The notes under the pieces were generated by a model, which was given only the letters and a program-made list of their open reading frames with translations, did not search any database and was not told the origin of the DNA. 64,000 bases of DNA, taken from assembly GCF_042664895.1 (NCBI RefSeq), contig NZ_JBHTBQ010000002.1, positions 1 to 64,000 on the forward strand, written 5' to 3'. Numbering within the stretch: the first letter of the stretch is position 1; each line of letters begins with the position of its first letter. The translations under genes were made by a program, and so were the position numbers. This DNA is from Iodobacter arcticus. Lineage in GTDB: Bacteria > Pseudomonadota > Gammaproteobacteria > Burkholderiales > Chitinibacteraceae. Positions 26,499 to 34,928 of this stretch are shown in pieces.

Positions 26499-26687
26499 TT
26501 ATTTGCTTTTACTGTCTTTACTAGCATCCTTAGGCTTTTGTTTTTTATCACTATTGGCAACTTTGGTTTTGCCCTCAGCGTTTTGAGTTTTTCCCTTTTG
26601 CTCTACATCCTTGTTAGCAACAACCTTAGCGTTAACTTCTTTACCTTTAGCTTCTTCAACGTGATTTTTGGTTTGATCTTTGTTCAT
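26499..26687 (-). CDS. CsbD-like small stress protein
   Basis: 62 residues, strongly hydrophilic and lysine-rich. The start MNKDQTKNHVEEAKGKEVNA and the VVANKDVEQKGKTQNAEGK stretch match the CsbD/YjbJ pattern (MNKDQ...G..ea.GK). C-terminal third is low-complexity Lys/Asp/Ser. CsbD-type genes are members of general-stress regulons and the protein's molecular role is unknown. It is the most upstream gene of the same-strand stress block. Confidence 0.75.
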   Translation of the reverse strand: MNKDQTKNHVEEAKGKEVNAKVVANKDVEQKGKTQNAEGKTKVANSDKKQKPKDASKDSKSK

Positions 26688-27179
26688 GGTGAACTCCAGA
26701 AACTGTCATTAATGGGTGTGTGTATGAGCACATGTCTGTTCTTGCTAGAGCTCACCATTCAAATAGTAGAGATGATATTAAAAGCGATCTGTACGCTAGC
26801 GAACGCAAGGTATTCATGAGGCTCTCACAAGCGCGCAATGAAGAATTGAAGTGTTGTCATCGACGATTATTTACCCCAGCAGATCACTTGCTAAATGAAC
26901 AGGGATCACGGAGTTCTGACTTATTGAGAGAAATGAGTCATGAAAAAACGCTCGAATTTCCCTATGGTTCGATATTTTGCTGTGTTAGGTTTTAAGCTAA
27001 AGCATCTTTATAAGCAGAAAAAACACTGAACTAAGCCAAGCAAGCTCACTTCATACGGCGCGATAAGCGTCGCTTTTATCGCCCTCCAAAACCATCATCA
27101 TGCTGCATGGCAGCCATTCATCCCGTGCGGCCTCCAGCTCCCCCACTCCCAAGCCTGCTATAATCCGCCGTTTTACGCG
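26688..27179. other. gap upstream of rlmD
   Basis: Holds the promoter of the CsbD-like gene and, on the other side, of rlmD. A 91-codon plus-strand frame (26720-26995) is open but has no recognised family or good ribosome site, so I do not call it. The last 100 bases before rlmD are GC-rich. Confidence 0.4.
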
Positions 27180-28496
27180 ATGGCCTTATTGATGACTGCT
27201 CCTGCCAAAATTGAATCCTTAGACTTTGAAGGCCACGGCATTGCGCGCGTAGAAGGCAAGACAATTTTTATTGATGGCGCCCTGCCTTATGAAACCGTCA
27301 GCTATAAAAGCTATCGCATTAAGCCGCGTTTTGAAAACGCCGAAGCCACCCAAATTCATACTGCCAGCCATATGCGCGTTAATCCGCCCTGTCCGCACTT
27401 TGGCGTGTGCGGCGGTTGCAGCATGCAGCATATGGAATTCACAGGTCAGGTAGCGGCCAAGCAGCGGGTGCTGGAAGACAACCTTAAACGCATCGGCAAT
27501 GTAAAAGCCGAAATGATGTTGCCAGCGATTTATGGCCCAGAATGGGGCTATCGCCAGCGGGCGCGTTTGTCGGTGTCTTATGATGCGAAGCAAAATGAAG
27601 TGAGGCTGGGCTTTTTTGAGCGGCGCTCTAAAGTGATTGCGGCGCTAAATGAATGCCGCGTTTTGCCACCGCATATTTCCAAGCAAATCTTGCCGCTGCG
27701 CGCGCTGATTAAAAGCTTATCGATTAAAGATCGCATCTTGCATATTGAGCTGGCCGTTGGGGAACATGTGGATATTCTGGTGCTGCGCACGCCAGTCGCC
27801 CCTAATAAAGCCGATCAGGCTTTGATTAAAAAATATGCAGATCAGTGGAAAGTACAAATTTGGCTGCAAGCTAAATCCGTTGAAGCGGCCACGCCGTTTT
27901 ATCCGCTAGCTGCTGCACAGCTCAGCTATAGCATTCCTGAATTTGGCATTGTAATGCGCTATAAGCCCACCGAATTCACCCAAGTGAATCACCGTATTAA
28001 CCGCACACTGGTGGCGCGGGCGATGGGTTTGCTTGATCCGCAAGCAGGGGACGTGATTGCTGACTTTTTCTGTGGCGTGGGTAATTTCACCCTACCCATT
28101 GCAAAAAGCGGCGCTCAAACATTGGGGATGGAAGGCTTGCAACAACTGGTAGACAGAGCCAATGAAAGTGCTAGCGATAATGGCCTGAGCAGCAACACCA
28201 GCTTTAAAGTGGCGAATTTATTTGATATGACGGAGAGCTGGCTAAAAAAACTCGGCCATTTCGACAAGATGCTGATCGATCCGCCAAGAGATGGCGCGCA
28301 CGAGCTGTGCAAATCCATCAGCGCCCAAACCGGCCCCAAGCGCATTGTTTACGTATCCTGTAATCCCTCCACCCTCGCGCGCGATGCCGATGTGCTGGTG
28401 CACAACAAGGGCTACACGCTTAAAGCGGCGGGGATTGTGAATATGTTCCCACACACGGCGCATGTAGAGAGTATTGCGTGGTTTGAGAAGGGTTAA
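27180..28496 (+). CDS. rlmD: 23S rRNA (uracil-1939-C5)-methyltransferase RlmD
   Basis: SAM-dependent methylation of U1939 in 23S rRNA. 438 residues, close to the usual size. N-terminal TRAM-like domain (IESLDFEGHGIARVEGKTIFI), the Fe-S-binding Cys cluster CPHFGVCGGCSMQH with a further Cys at NECRVL, the SAM motif ADFFCGVGNFTLPIA, and the catalytic region DPPRDGAHE plus YVSCNPSTLARD with the nucleophile Cys. A second possible start lies four codons downstream (27192, MTAPAKIE); neither has a clear Shine-Dalgarno. It stands alone. It needs an Fe-S cluster, which the isc genes at the end of the window could supply. Confidence 0.95.
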   Translation: MALLMTAPAKIESLDFEGHGIARVEGKTIFIDGALPYETVSYKSYRIKPRFENAEATQIHTASHMRVNPPCPHFGVCGGCSMQHMEFTGQVAAKQRVLEDNLKRIGNVKAEMMLPAIYGPEWGYRQRARLSVSYDAKQNEVRLGFFERRSKVIAALNECRVLPPHISKQILPLRALIKSLSIKDRILHIELAVGEHVDILVLRTPVAPNKADQALIKKYADQWKVQIWLQAKSVEAATPFYPLAAAQLSYSIPEFGIVMRYKPTEFTQVNHRINRTLVARAMGLLDPQAGDVIADFFCGVGNFTLPIAKSGAQTLGMEGLQQLVDRANESASDNGLSSNTSFKVANLFDMTESWLKKLGHFDKMLIDPPRDGAHELCKSISAQTGPKRIVYVSCNPSTLARDADVLVHNKGYTLKAAGIVNMFPHTAHVESIAWFEKG

Positions 28497-28801
28497 AGGC
28501 ACCTTTTGTTAATTAAAGTCGTCTGCTGGATGCCTATACGAACGGATATTTTATACACGGCTGGAAATGAATCATGCCAGCGTGAGCATTCTGAGTGAGC
28601 AATTTCAGCAGCACTGTTTGCAGCAAACCTAAATGGGGCATGATAAGACGGCGATATTGGCAAGGGAATTTCTCGACGGCCCCGTCTGGACTGGTGTTTC
28701 TCGCCAATACCATCTAGCAACACAATCAAGCCTATCGCCCCCTTTTTGCCGTGAATTTTGCAGATGAAGTCAACAATTACAACTAGAGAAATGAAGAGCG
28801 T
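28497..28801. other. gap between rlmD and the ankyrin gene
   Basis: About 300 bases with no gene I can support. Open frames on the reverse strand (28493-28810) have no recognisable family. It could be decayed sequence flanking an acquired gene pair. Confidence 0.4.
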
Positions 28802-29368
28802 ATGCGCCAATTAATACAATTAATAATTACGTCGCTTGCTATTGTATTTTCTTTTTTGCCATGGCTGCTAGGATGGCATCTCATTATGTCTTTTGGACAG
28901 GAAAATGCCTCGATTATCCAAGTACAAGTGCGAAATCTGGAGAGCGTTGATGTAAAAAAAATGATTAAAATACATGATTACGGAGACTTAAAATCGGATG
29001 GCGGTTTTAACCCATTATCAGAGGTGATCTTATATTCTAAACCGGACCCTGAATGGATAGAATTAATTGATGACCTAGTTAAATCCGGCGCAATAGTTAA
29101 TGAAATATCAAGCCTTGATACACCATTACAAACTGCTGTGTACAGAAATAATACAGAGTTCATTAAATCATTGATTAAGCATGGTGCTGATGTCAATTTT
29201 CCTGACTGCGACGGCGAAACACCATTGGTGCTGGCATCTGAACTCGGCCGCAAAGAGGCCATTATTGAACTTCTCAGGGCTGGAGCCAGTAAAGAACGCA
29301 AAGACAAGCACGGGAAAACGGCAGTAAACTACGCCAAAAACAATGAAATAACTAATTTACTAAAATAG
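28802..29368 (+). CDS. membrane-anchored ankyrin-repeat protein
   Basis: 188 residues. One N-terminal hydrophobic segment (about 4-30; LIQLIITSLAIVFSFLPWLLGW) acts as signal or anchor. Residues about 100-188 are ankyrin repeats: DTPLQTAVYRNNTEFIKSLIKHGADVN, DGETPLVLASELGRKEAIIELLRAGASKE and a partial third repeat. This arrangement points to a periplasmic or membrane-tethered protein-binding module. Base composition is clearly more AT-rich than the flanking rlmD, and a second AT-rich gene follows after 5 bases. Possible acquired pair, perhaps toxin-immunity-like; that is only inference. Confidence 0.8.
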   Translation: MRQLIQLIITSLAIVFSFLPWLLGWHLIMSFGQENASIIQVQVRNLESVDVKKMIKIHDYGDLKSDGGFNPLSEVILYSKPDPEWIELIDDLVKSGAIVNEISSLDTPLQTAVYRNNTEFIKSLIKHGADVNFPDCDGETPLVLASELGRKEAIIELLRAGASKERKDKHGKTAVNYAKNNEITNLLK

Positions 29369-29373
29369 AATAA

Positions 29374-29832
29374 ATGAAGATGAAAAACGAAAATTATTCC
29401 ATCATTCCCCAATGGATCGGATTGGCTTTACTTCCATTAATTATATTTTTCTTCAACTTTTATACCACGAACTATCACAGTATAAAAACCTATCAATCAT
29501 GCACCTCAGAAAAAATATATTATTTACCGCGCAACATTGTAGGTACCTGCTGCGTCATCGATGAAAGATATAAAAACAGACCAATCAACAATAGAGACAG
29601 GCTACTAATCCCATACTCAGATTATATCCGTATTCTATGGAAGAATATGCATTCAATATCTGCGATTTTAATACTTTTATTTCTAACCCCGAATCTGCTT
29701 TACATTTCCTCTCTTGCACTAAAAAAACACCGAAAAATACTTAGTAAACTTGCAGAAAAAACTTTACTTCTCACCTACTTTATATTTTTTTCATCTGGAA
29801 TTTATATAGTTTTAACATTAAAAGACAGCTAA
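29374..29832 (+). CDS. small AT-rich membrane protein, unknown
   Basis: 152 residues with three predicted transmembrane segments (about 14-30, 90-112 and 128-147). Between the first two lies a loop of about 60 residues with Cys residues (QSCTSEKIYYLPRN, GTCCVIDERYKNRP). I do not recognise the family. It starts 5 bases after the ankyrin gene, so the two are co-transcribed and probably act together. The codon use is AT-heavy, like its partner and unlike the rest of the window. Confidence 0.65.
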   Translation: MKMKNENYSIIPQWIGLALLPLIIFFFNFYTTNYHSIKTYQSCTSEKIYYLPRNIVGTCCVIDERYKNRPINNRDRLLIPYSDYIRILWKNMHSISAILILLFLTPNLLYISSLALKKHRKILSKLAEKTLLLTYFIFFSSGIYIVLTLKDS

Positions 29833-29967
29833 AATAATACTTATTTTTCTCCTATCTTAAGCACAATAAATAAAAATATGTCTCTTGAAAAATTAGCCAT
29901 ACATTTTTTTTATAAGTAGTTCTATATAAGTTATCACGCATTTTTAAAGGAAAAAATATGTGATTTG

Positions 29968-30040
29968 CGTAGGGTGTGCAAGTGCCTTTCTTGCGCACCG
30001 GCCCTTGGTGCGTAACGCCTACGGCGTTTTGCACCCTACG
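29968..30040. repeat. R2 hairpin element, copy 1
   Basis: CGTAGGGTGTGCAAG at the left and TTTTGCACCCTACG at the right, with inner TTGCGCACCG / TTGGTGCGTAA pairing. Same family as 38433-38509 and 41164-41234. Confidence 0.8.
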
Positions 30041-30137
30041 AAAAACACATGAATGAAAAGTATTGGGTAATTTATGCCTAGGTGCTTAACGCAGACAGAA
30101 AATATTTCTTTGTTTTAAAAAGCTGGTCTATTAAAAC

Positions 30138-30166
30138 AAAACGCGAAGCAAGTCTTCGCGTTTTTT
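30138..30166 (+). terminator. orphan rho-independent terminator
   Basis: Perfect 11-bp stem AAAACGCGAAG / CTTCGCGTTTT, 5-base loop and six-T tract. The nearest upstream gene on this strand ends 300 bases away with an R2 element between, so it may end a small RNA or the ankyrin operon. Confidence 0.85.
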
Positions 30167-30299
30167 ATTGGCCACATCCACGACAAATACTACCGAATGC
30201 CACTTAATACCTCGCCTCTATTGCTCCCGCTCAACTAAGCTTTAAGCGACTTAAATCTATGCTGAGCATCTTGCCAGCTGCACTCTATGGATATCAAAT

Positions 30300-30728
30300 A
30301 TGCGTAAATTATTGCTTAGCTCTGTTTTAGCCATTGGTTTATCAGCCTGTGCCAGCGTGATGCCCTCTTCACCCGCCTCCCCAAGCGCTGCCGCCAGCTT
30401 TGATGGCGAGTGGAATATCGTCAAAGTGAACGATAACGCCGTAAGTAGCAATAGCAAGGCGATGCTGGCTTTTGACGCAAAAACCATGCGCATTACCGGC
30501 TTTGATGGCTGCAACCGGGTGATGGGTAGCTTAAAAGATGAAAACCAACAACTTAAAGGCATGCTGGCCTCCACCATGATGGCCTGCATGGGAGACGACA
30601 ATAGCGCCATCAGCCGTGCTGTTGGCCAGACTTTTGCTGAAGGCGCTAAAGTAAAAGTGCTGGAAGCCGGTCAGCTGATTGAGTTAAAAAGCAAAGATGG
30701 CTCGCTGACTTTGGGTAAAAAGCCTTAA
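30300..30728 (+). CDS. META-domain lipoprotein (HslJ-like)
   Basis: 142 residues. Lipoprotein signal peptide with lipobox LSAC (Cys at about residue 19), then a Ser/Pro/Ala linker and a META domain (about 32-140): FDGEWNIVKVNDNAV, FDAKTMRITGFDGCNRVMGS, MLASTMMACMGDD and the closing VLEAGQLIELKSKDGSLTLGK. META/HslJ proteins are outer-membrane-associated and linked to heat shock or novobiocin resistance in E. coli; the molecular role is unclear. The final Cys-containing GCNRV and MMACM segments are as expected of the family. Confidence 0.88.
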   Translation: MRKLLLSSVLAIGLSACASVMPSSPASPSAAASFDGEWNIVKVNDNAVSSNSKAMLAFDAKTMRITGFDGCNRVMGSLKDENQQLKGMLASTMMACMGDDNSAISRAVGQTFAEGAKVKVLEAGQLIELKSKDGSLTLGKKP

Positions 30729-30756
30729 AACGGATAAAGCTGGGGCAGATTGCGTT

Positions 30757-30815
30757 GTAGGGCGGGTGAAACCCGCGTATTTTTCAGCATCGCACGCGGG
30801 TTTCTCTCGCCCTAC
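30757..30815. repeat. 59-bp inverted repeat after the META gene
   Basis: GTAGGGCGGGTGAAACCCGCG faces CGCGGGTTTCTCTCGCCCTAC. The inner arms are partially self-complementary. A half copy lies at 7415-7442. It could double as the terminator between the META gene and the converging bioH gene. Confidence 0.7.
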
Positions 30816-30847
30816 GAAAGTAGGCGCTTACGCCTACCCAACATCAT

Positions 30848-31627
30848 CTACATCCCCCCCAGCAAAAATCGCCGCTGCGCCTCGATAAAATCGTCCAGAT
30901 GTGAGGCAAATGGCACATGGGCTGCGCCGCTGTGAACAATCAGCTCGGCCTGTGGCAAAGCCCTAGCCAACCATTCTCCTGCCCCCAATGGGGTGAGCGT
31001 GTCGCGGTTGCCAAATTGCAGTAATACGGGGCAAGTTAGCTGGCTTATTTGCTGGCGTAAATCGGTATCGCGCAAAATGGCTAGACCTTCTTGCAAGGCG
31101 GCTAAGCTTGGCTCGCCATGCTGAAATAATTCCTGACTCAGCGTTTTAGCCAAGGCCCGCGCCTCTGCGCCGCCTTGTACTTGCAGGCTAATAAAACGCT
31201 TCAGTGTGCCTTGCCAATCTGCGGCTAAGCTGGCGGCAAACTGGCTCATGGTGGCTGGGGCCATCGCAGGCTGCCAATCTTCCCTTTGCATAAAACACGG
31301 CGTGGAAGACACCAAGGTGAGCGAGCGGATTTTCTCTGCCTGCAATAATGCCCAGCGGCTAGCCACCGCACCGCCCAAAGACCAGCCCACCACTTGCACC
31401 GGCCTGAAAAAAGCCGCATCCAGCTCGGCCACCATCTGCTCCAGCGACAAAGGCTGGCTGCTTGTGCTTTTGCCATGGCCGGGTAAATCCACCAAATGCA
31501 GGCAAAAATCATCACTCAGAGCGTCCGCCACGCCGCGCCAAACCGTGCTGTTCATCGCCCAGCCATGTAGCAAAACCACATCCGGCCCGCGGCCTATTGA
31601 TTCAATATGTAAGAAATCACTCGCCAT
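30848..31627 (-). CDS. bioH: pimeloyl-ACP methyl ester esterase BioH
   Basis: Carboxylesterase that frees pimeloyl-ACP from its methyl ester in biotin synthesis. 259 residues. Marks: LLHGWAMNSTVWRG near the N-terminus (BioH-type HGWGM/HGWAM), DLPGHGKS, nucleophile elbow GWSLGG (Ser near 82), acid in FGNRDTLTP and His in SGAAHVPFASH. The second half (WQGTLKRFISLQVQGGA) is the BioH cap pattern. No bioC or other bio genes are in the window, so it is a detached member of the pathway. Alternative: a related esterase, which I think less likely. Confidence 0.88.
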   Translation of the reverse strand: MASDFLHIESIGRGPDVVLLHGWAMNSTVWRGVADALSDDFCLHLVDLPGHGKSTSSQPLSLEQMVAELDAAFFRPVQVVGWSLGGAVASRWALLQAEKIRSLTLVSSTPCFMQREDWQPAMAPATMSQFAASLAADWQGTLKRFISLQVQGGAEARALAKTLSQELFQHGEPSLAALQEGLAILRDTDLRQQISQLTCPVLLQFGNRDTLTPLGAGEWLARALPQAELIVHSGAAHVPFASHLDDFIEAQRRFLLGGM

Positions 31628-31732
31628 TCATTTAAACCCTAAAAACATCAATACCCATTTTAAAACACAAAAAACCAAGCTTAGAAAGGCTTTGAGTCAT
31701 TTAATTTCCTAGGCGCACCCCACCTCAAAGTG

Positions 31733-32368
31733 TTACAAAATCACCGCTCCCAATGCTTCAATATCCCCCGCCATAATTTCTGGCAAATGCTGGCTAATAA
31801 TATCTACCGGCCAATTCCACCAAGCGATTTCTTCCAGCCTTGCAACTTGATCCAAGGTAAAGCGGTGCTTGATCAGCTTGGCAGGATTGCCGCCCACAAC
31901 GGTATACGCGGGCACATCACGGGTGACAACAGATCGGGATGAAATCACAGCACCATTGCCGATTTTCACCCCCGGCATAATTAAAGCGTCGTAGCCTATC
32001 CATACATCGTTGCCGATCAGGGTATCGCCTTTGTAGGGAAAATCAGAAAGAGGTGGCGCAGATTTTTCCCAGCCATTGCCAAAAATTTGAAAGGGATAGG
32101 AGGAGATGCCAGAGAGCTTGTGATTGGCGCCATTCATAATAAATTTCACGCCACGGGCAAGGGCACAGAATTTACCAATGATGAGTTTGTCGCCAATAAA
32201 GGGATAGTGATAGAGCACATTACGTTCAAAGTTTTCCGAATCTTCCGGGTCATCGTAATAGCTGTAATCCCCGACCACAATATGAGGATTGTTGATGGTG
32301 TTTTTAATAAAACAAATCTGGGGAAATCCATCCATTGGGTGTTTATTATCCGGGCTTGGGCCGTGCAT
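31733..32368 (-). CDS. Vat/CatB-type hexapeptide acetyltransferase
   Basis: 211 residues, left-handed beta-helix acyltransferase using acetyl-CoA. It has the Vat-like N-terminus (HGPSPDNKHPMDG, VGDYSYYDDPEDSENFERNVLYHYPFIGDKLIIGKFCA), the catalytic His region FIMNGANHKLSG, hexapeptide repeats (IGNDVWIGYDALIMPGVKIGNGAVISSRSVVTRDV), YTVVGGNPAKLIKHRF and the C-terminal AWWNWPVDII. Vat enzymes inactivate streptogramin A; CatB enzymes acetylate chloramphenicol. Chromosomal relatives in environmental bacteria are common, so resistance is not established. It stands alone. Confidence 0.88.
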   Translation of the reverse strand: MHGPSPDNKHPMDGFPQICFIKNTINNPHIVVGDYSYYDDPEDSENFERNVLYHYPFIGDKLIIGKFCALARGVKFIMNGANHKLSGISSYPFQIFGNGWEKSAPPLSDFPYKGDTLIGNDVWIGYDALIMPGVKIGNGAVISSRSVVTRDVPAYTVVGGNPAKLIKHRFTLDQVARLEEIAWWNWPVDIISQHLPEIMAGDIEALGAVIL

Positions 32369-32628
32369 AAAGACTCCTTGGGCAGTTTTTTAAAGCGTGT
32401 GATAAAGATGACGCCTATTGAAGATGAATTCAAGGGCTGATTGTTTAGCAGAATCTAACCATCTTGCTTAGTTTGGGGCATAAATAGCTCTGATTTATGC
32501 CAATAGAATATTATTTATTTGATTGGAATTTGTTATTAATACCCATCAGGCTATTTAAGCGTATTAGATTATTCTAACAACATAAGAAAAGAGGATAATT
32601 GCGCCGAATTCTCTTTACTTTCAGGTAC

Positions 32629-34509
32629 ATGATGCAATCGATCAGAAGTAAAATTACGCTATTAATCGCTTTATCCATGCTGTTTGCCACCATCAGCATC
32701 ACGATTATTACGTGCCTCAATATCCGCAACCATACCTACGCCGAAGCCGAGCGGGAGATTGATTCGGTTGCCGCCGCACAAACGGCCTTTATCAGCCATT
32801 GGCTGGATGCACGTAAGCAGGTGATTAAATCAGCACTACGCCATAGCGGCGAAGAAAACATCAGCCTTTATCTGCAACAGCTGGCTGATGCCGGCGGCTA
32901 CAGCCTGATGTTTGAAGGCGATGGCAGCACAAAAACCATGATGTATTCGGTGCCAGGCCAAAGCAAGCCTCGCCCGGATTACGATCCGGCGGCGCGCCCT
33001 TGGTTTATTCAGGCAAAATCCAGCAATGATGTCATCGTATCCGAGCCTTATCGTGATGCAGATCCAGCAATTAAAGAGCTGGTGCTTACTTTGGCACAAA
33101 AAGTAAGCAATCAGGATAAAGTGCTGGGCGGCGATATTATGATTGGCGATTTGGTTAAATCCACACTCGCCATCAAATTAGCGGGTAAAGGCCATGTATT
33201 TTTAATGACCAAGGAAGGCAAAATCATTGCCTATCCTAAGTCAGGCTTTGAGTTAAAACCAATCAGCGAGCTTATCCCCCGCCTAGACTCCAGCCAGTTT
33301 TATGCACTGCAAAACAAATCAGAAGTTTTTGCCATTGGCGACGATGATTATATCGTTCAGCTATCGCCCATAGCAGGCAGCGACTGGCTGCTGGGTGTGG
33401 CCTTGGATAAATCTGAAATTGATGCACCGCTCAATCACCTCATTATGGTGATCATTGCGGCTGTGATTTTAGTGCTGATCGTGGTGATTCTATTTTGCAC
33501 CGCCTATCTGCGCCGCTTATTGGCTGGCTTATTACAGATTCGTGATGCCATGCTGGATATCTCGCAAGGTGAAGCCGATCTTACCCGCCGCATTCCAAGT
33601 AAAGGCAATGATGAAGTCGCAGAAACCGCGCAAGCGTTTAACCGCTTTATTGATCGCTTAAACATCTTATTTAAAGAATTGCGCAGCGAAGCGATTGAGC
33701 TAACTGGCGGTGTAAGTGAAGTCAGCGGCTCGGTGCTCAAACTGGCTAATGATTCACATAATCTGGCCGATATTTCCAGCTCAAATGCGGCAGCAATCGA
33801 AGAAGTCAGCGTCAGTATTTCGCATATTGCTGAAGCCGCACGTGAAACCGATGCTTTAGTCAGAGAAGCCGCAGGTGCATCGCATCATGGCAGCGAAAAT
33901 GTGCTGAAAATCAGCGAAGAAATGGCGCATACCCGCCAATCTGTCGGTGATTTATCGACGCTCTTGGCTTCATTAGAGCATCGCTCGCAAGACATTACCA
34001 AAATCACCAATGTGATTCGTGAGATTGCCGATCAAACCAATTTGCTGGCGCTCAATGCTGCCATTGAAGCCGCCCGTGCGGGTGAGCAAGGCCGTGGCTT
34101 TGCTGTAGTGGCCGATGAAGTACGCAAACTTGCAGAGCGCACCGGTAAGGCCACGATGGAAATCAGCCAGATGATCGGCGATATCCTCAGCGAAACAGGC
34201 TTGGCAGTAAGCAATATGCAAACGACGGTGAAAGCGGTTGATGTAAGCAGCTCGCTAACGCATGCCGCCAGCAAGCAAATGCTGCTGATCGGCCAATCTA
34301 TGCAGCAAGTCACTGAGCGAATCAGCGAAATTGCGTTATCAACCGGTGAGCAGCAAAACGCCACCACCGCGATGGCGCAAAGCACCGAATCGATTAACGG
34401 GCAAATTCTGGATTCTGATGCTGCGCTGCAATCATCCATGCAAACACTTAAAATGCTTGATGATTTAGCTAAGAAAATGCAGGCGGCGTTTAATCGCTTT
34501 AAAATGTAG
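32629..34509 (+). CDS. methyl-accepting chemotaxis protein with Cache sensor
   Basis: About 626 residues. TM helix (about 8-30), periplasmic Cache-type sensor domain (about 35-260; includes YDPAARPWFIQAKSS and ELVLTLAQKV), second TM helix (about 270-290), HAMP, and the cytoplasmic signalling coiled coil. The coiled coil has the invariant hairpin tip EIADQTNLLALNAAIEAARAGE and RGFAVVADEVRKLAERT. It ends in FNRFKM with no NWETF-type CheR pentapeptide. The sensor type suggests amino or organic acids. Upstream in-frame TTG at 32599 has a GAGG sequence; ATG at 32629 or 32632 (AGG six bases before) fits the family better. Confidence 0.95.
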   Translation: MMQSIRSKITLLIALSMLFATISITIITCLNIRNHTYAEAEREIDSVAAAQTAFISHWLDARKQVIKSALRHSGEENISLYLQQLADAGGYSLMFEGDGSTKTMMYSVPGQSKPRPDYDPAARPWFIQAKSSNDVIVSEPYRDADPAIKELVLTLAQKVSNQDKVLGGDIMIGDLVKSTLAIKLAGKGHVFLMTKEGKIIAYPKSGFELKPISELIPRLDSSQFYALQNKSEVFAIGDDDYIVQLSPIAGSDWLLGVALDKSEIDAPLNHLIMVIIAAVILVLIVVILFCTAYLRRLLAGLLQIRDAMLDISQGEADLTRRIPSKGNDEVAETAQAFNRFIDRLNILFKELRSEAIELTGGVSEVSGSVLKLANDSHNLADISSSNAAAIEEVSVSISHIAEAARETDALVREAAGASHHGSENVLKISEEMAHTRQSVGDLSTLLASLEHRSQDITKITNVIREIADQTNLLALNAAIEAARAGEQGRGFAVVADEVRKLAERTGKATMEISQMIGDILSETGLAVSNMQTTVKAVDVSSSLTHAASKQMLLIGQSMQQVTERISEIALSTGEQQNATTAMAQSTESINGQILDSDAALQSSMQTLKMLDDLAKKMQAAFNRFKM

Positions 34510-34928
34510 ACCAATACACTGACATTAATCTGTTGATTTAATCCGAAGGGCTTTTGTCCTTTCTATAGTAAAGCGGCCATCCAGCATCGTTGGATAGCCG
34601 CTTTTTCTTTCCCTGCTGTTAATTATTAGCATCGATGTATAGTTAATTTTTCTGATAAATACTTAATTCAATCTTATATATAACTGACCACTTCTTATTC
34701 AATTGAAAGGCACTGTTCAAACATCACATCTCTATTTTTATTTGGTAATATCACCACGTAAAAAATGCCTTTTGCTAAGGCAATCCCCAGTTGCCGCTTT
34801 GCACTTTCCCTTTTATTCTCAGCACCTAGCCTTCCCCTCTACACCATCTTAGAAAACCATCACTTATCCTATTGGTCTTTTAATTTATCCTATAGATGGT
34901 GTGAGAATAAAACAGCAAAGGAAATACG
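34510..34928. other. gap between chemoreceptor and sstT
   Basis: Holds the terminator at 34570-34606 and otherwise AT-rich sequence that must contain the sstT promoter. No further gene or repeat copy is seen. Confidence 0.4.
34570..34606 (+). terminator. terminator after the chemoreceptor gene
   Basis: AAAGCGGCCATCCA pairs with TGGATAGCCGCTTT (one mismatch) and a T run follows, about 60 bases after the stop. Confidence 0.85.

Larger units (their letters stand above)
29833..30299. other. gap holding an R2 element and an orphan terminator
   Basis: About 470 bases. It contains the hairpin element at 29968-30040 and a strong terminator at 30138-30166 with no gene immediately upstream. The rest is AT-rich. 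A short transcript could end at that terminator. Confidence 0.5.

Noticed and set aside
26720..26995. 91-codon plus-strand frame upstream of rlmD
   Set aside because: Covers the promoter region of the CsbD-like gene, has no family resemblance and no good ribosome site. It could be a remnant but cannot be supported.
28493..28810. Minus-strand 105-codon frame between rlmD and the ankyrin gene
   Set aside because: No recognisable domain, overlaps the end of rlmD and the ankyrin start; kept only as an open question about decayed sequence.
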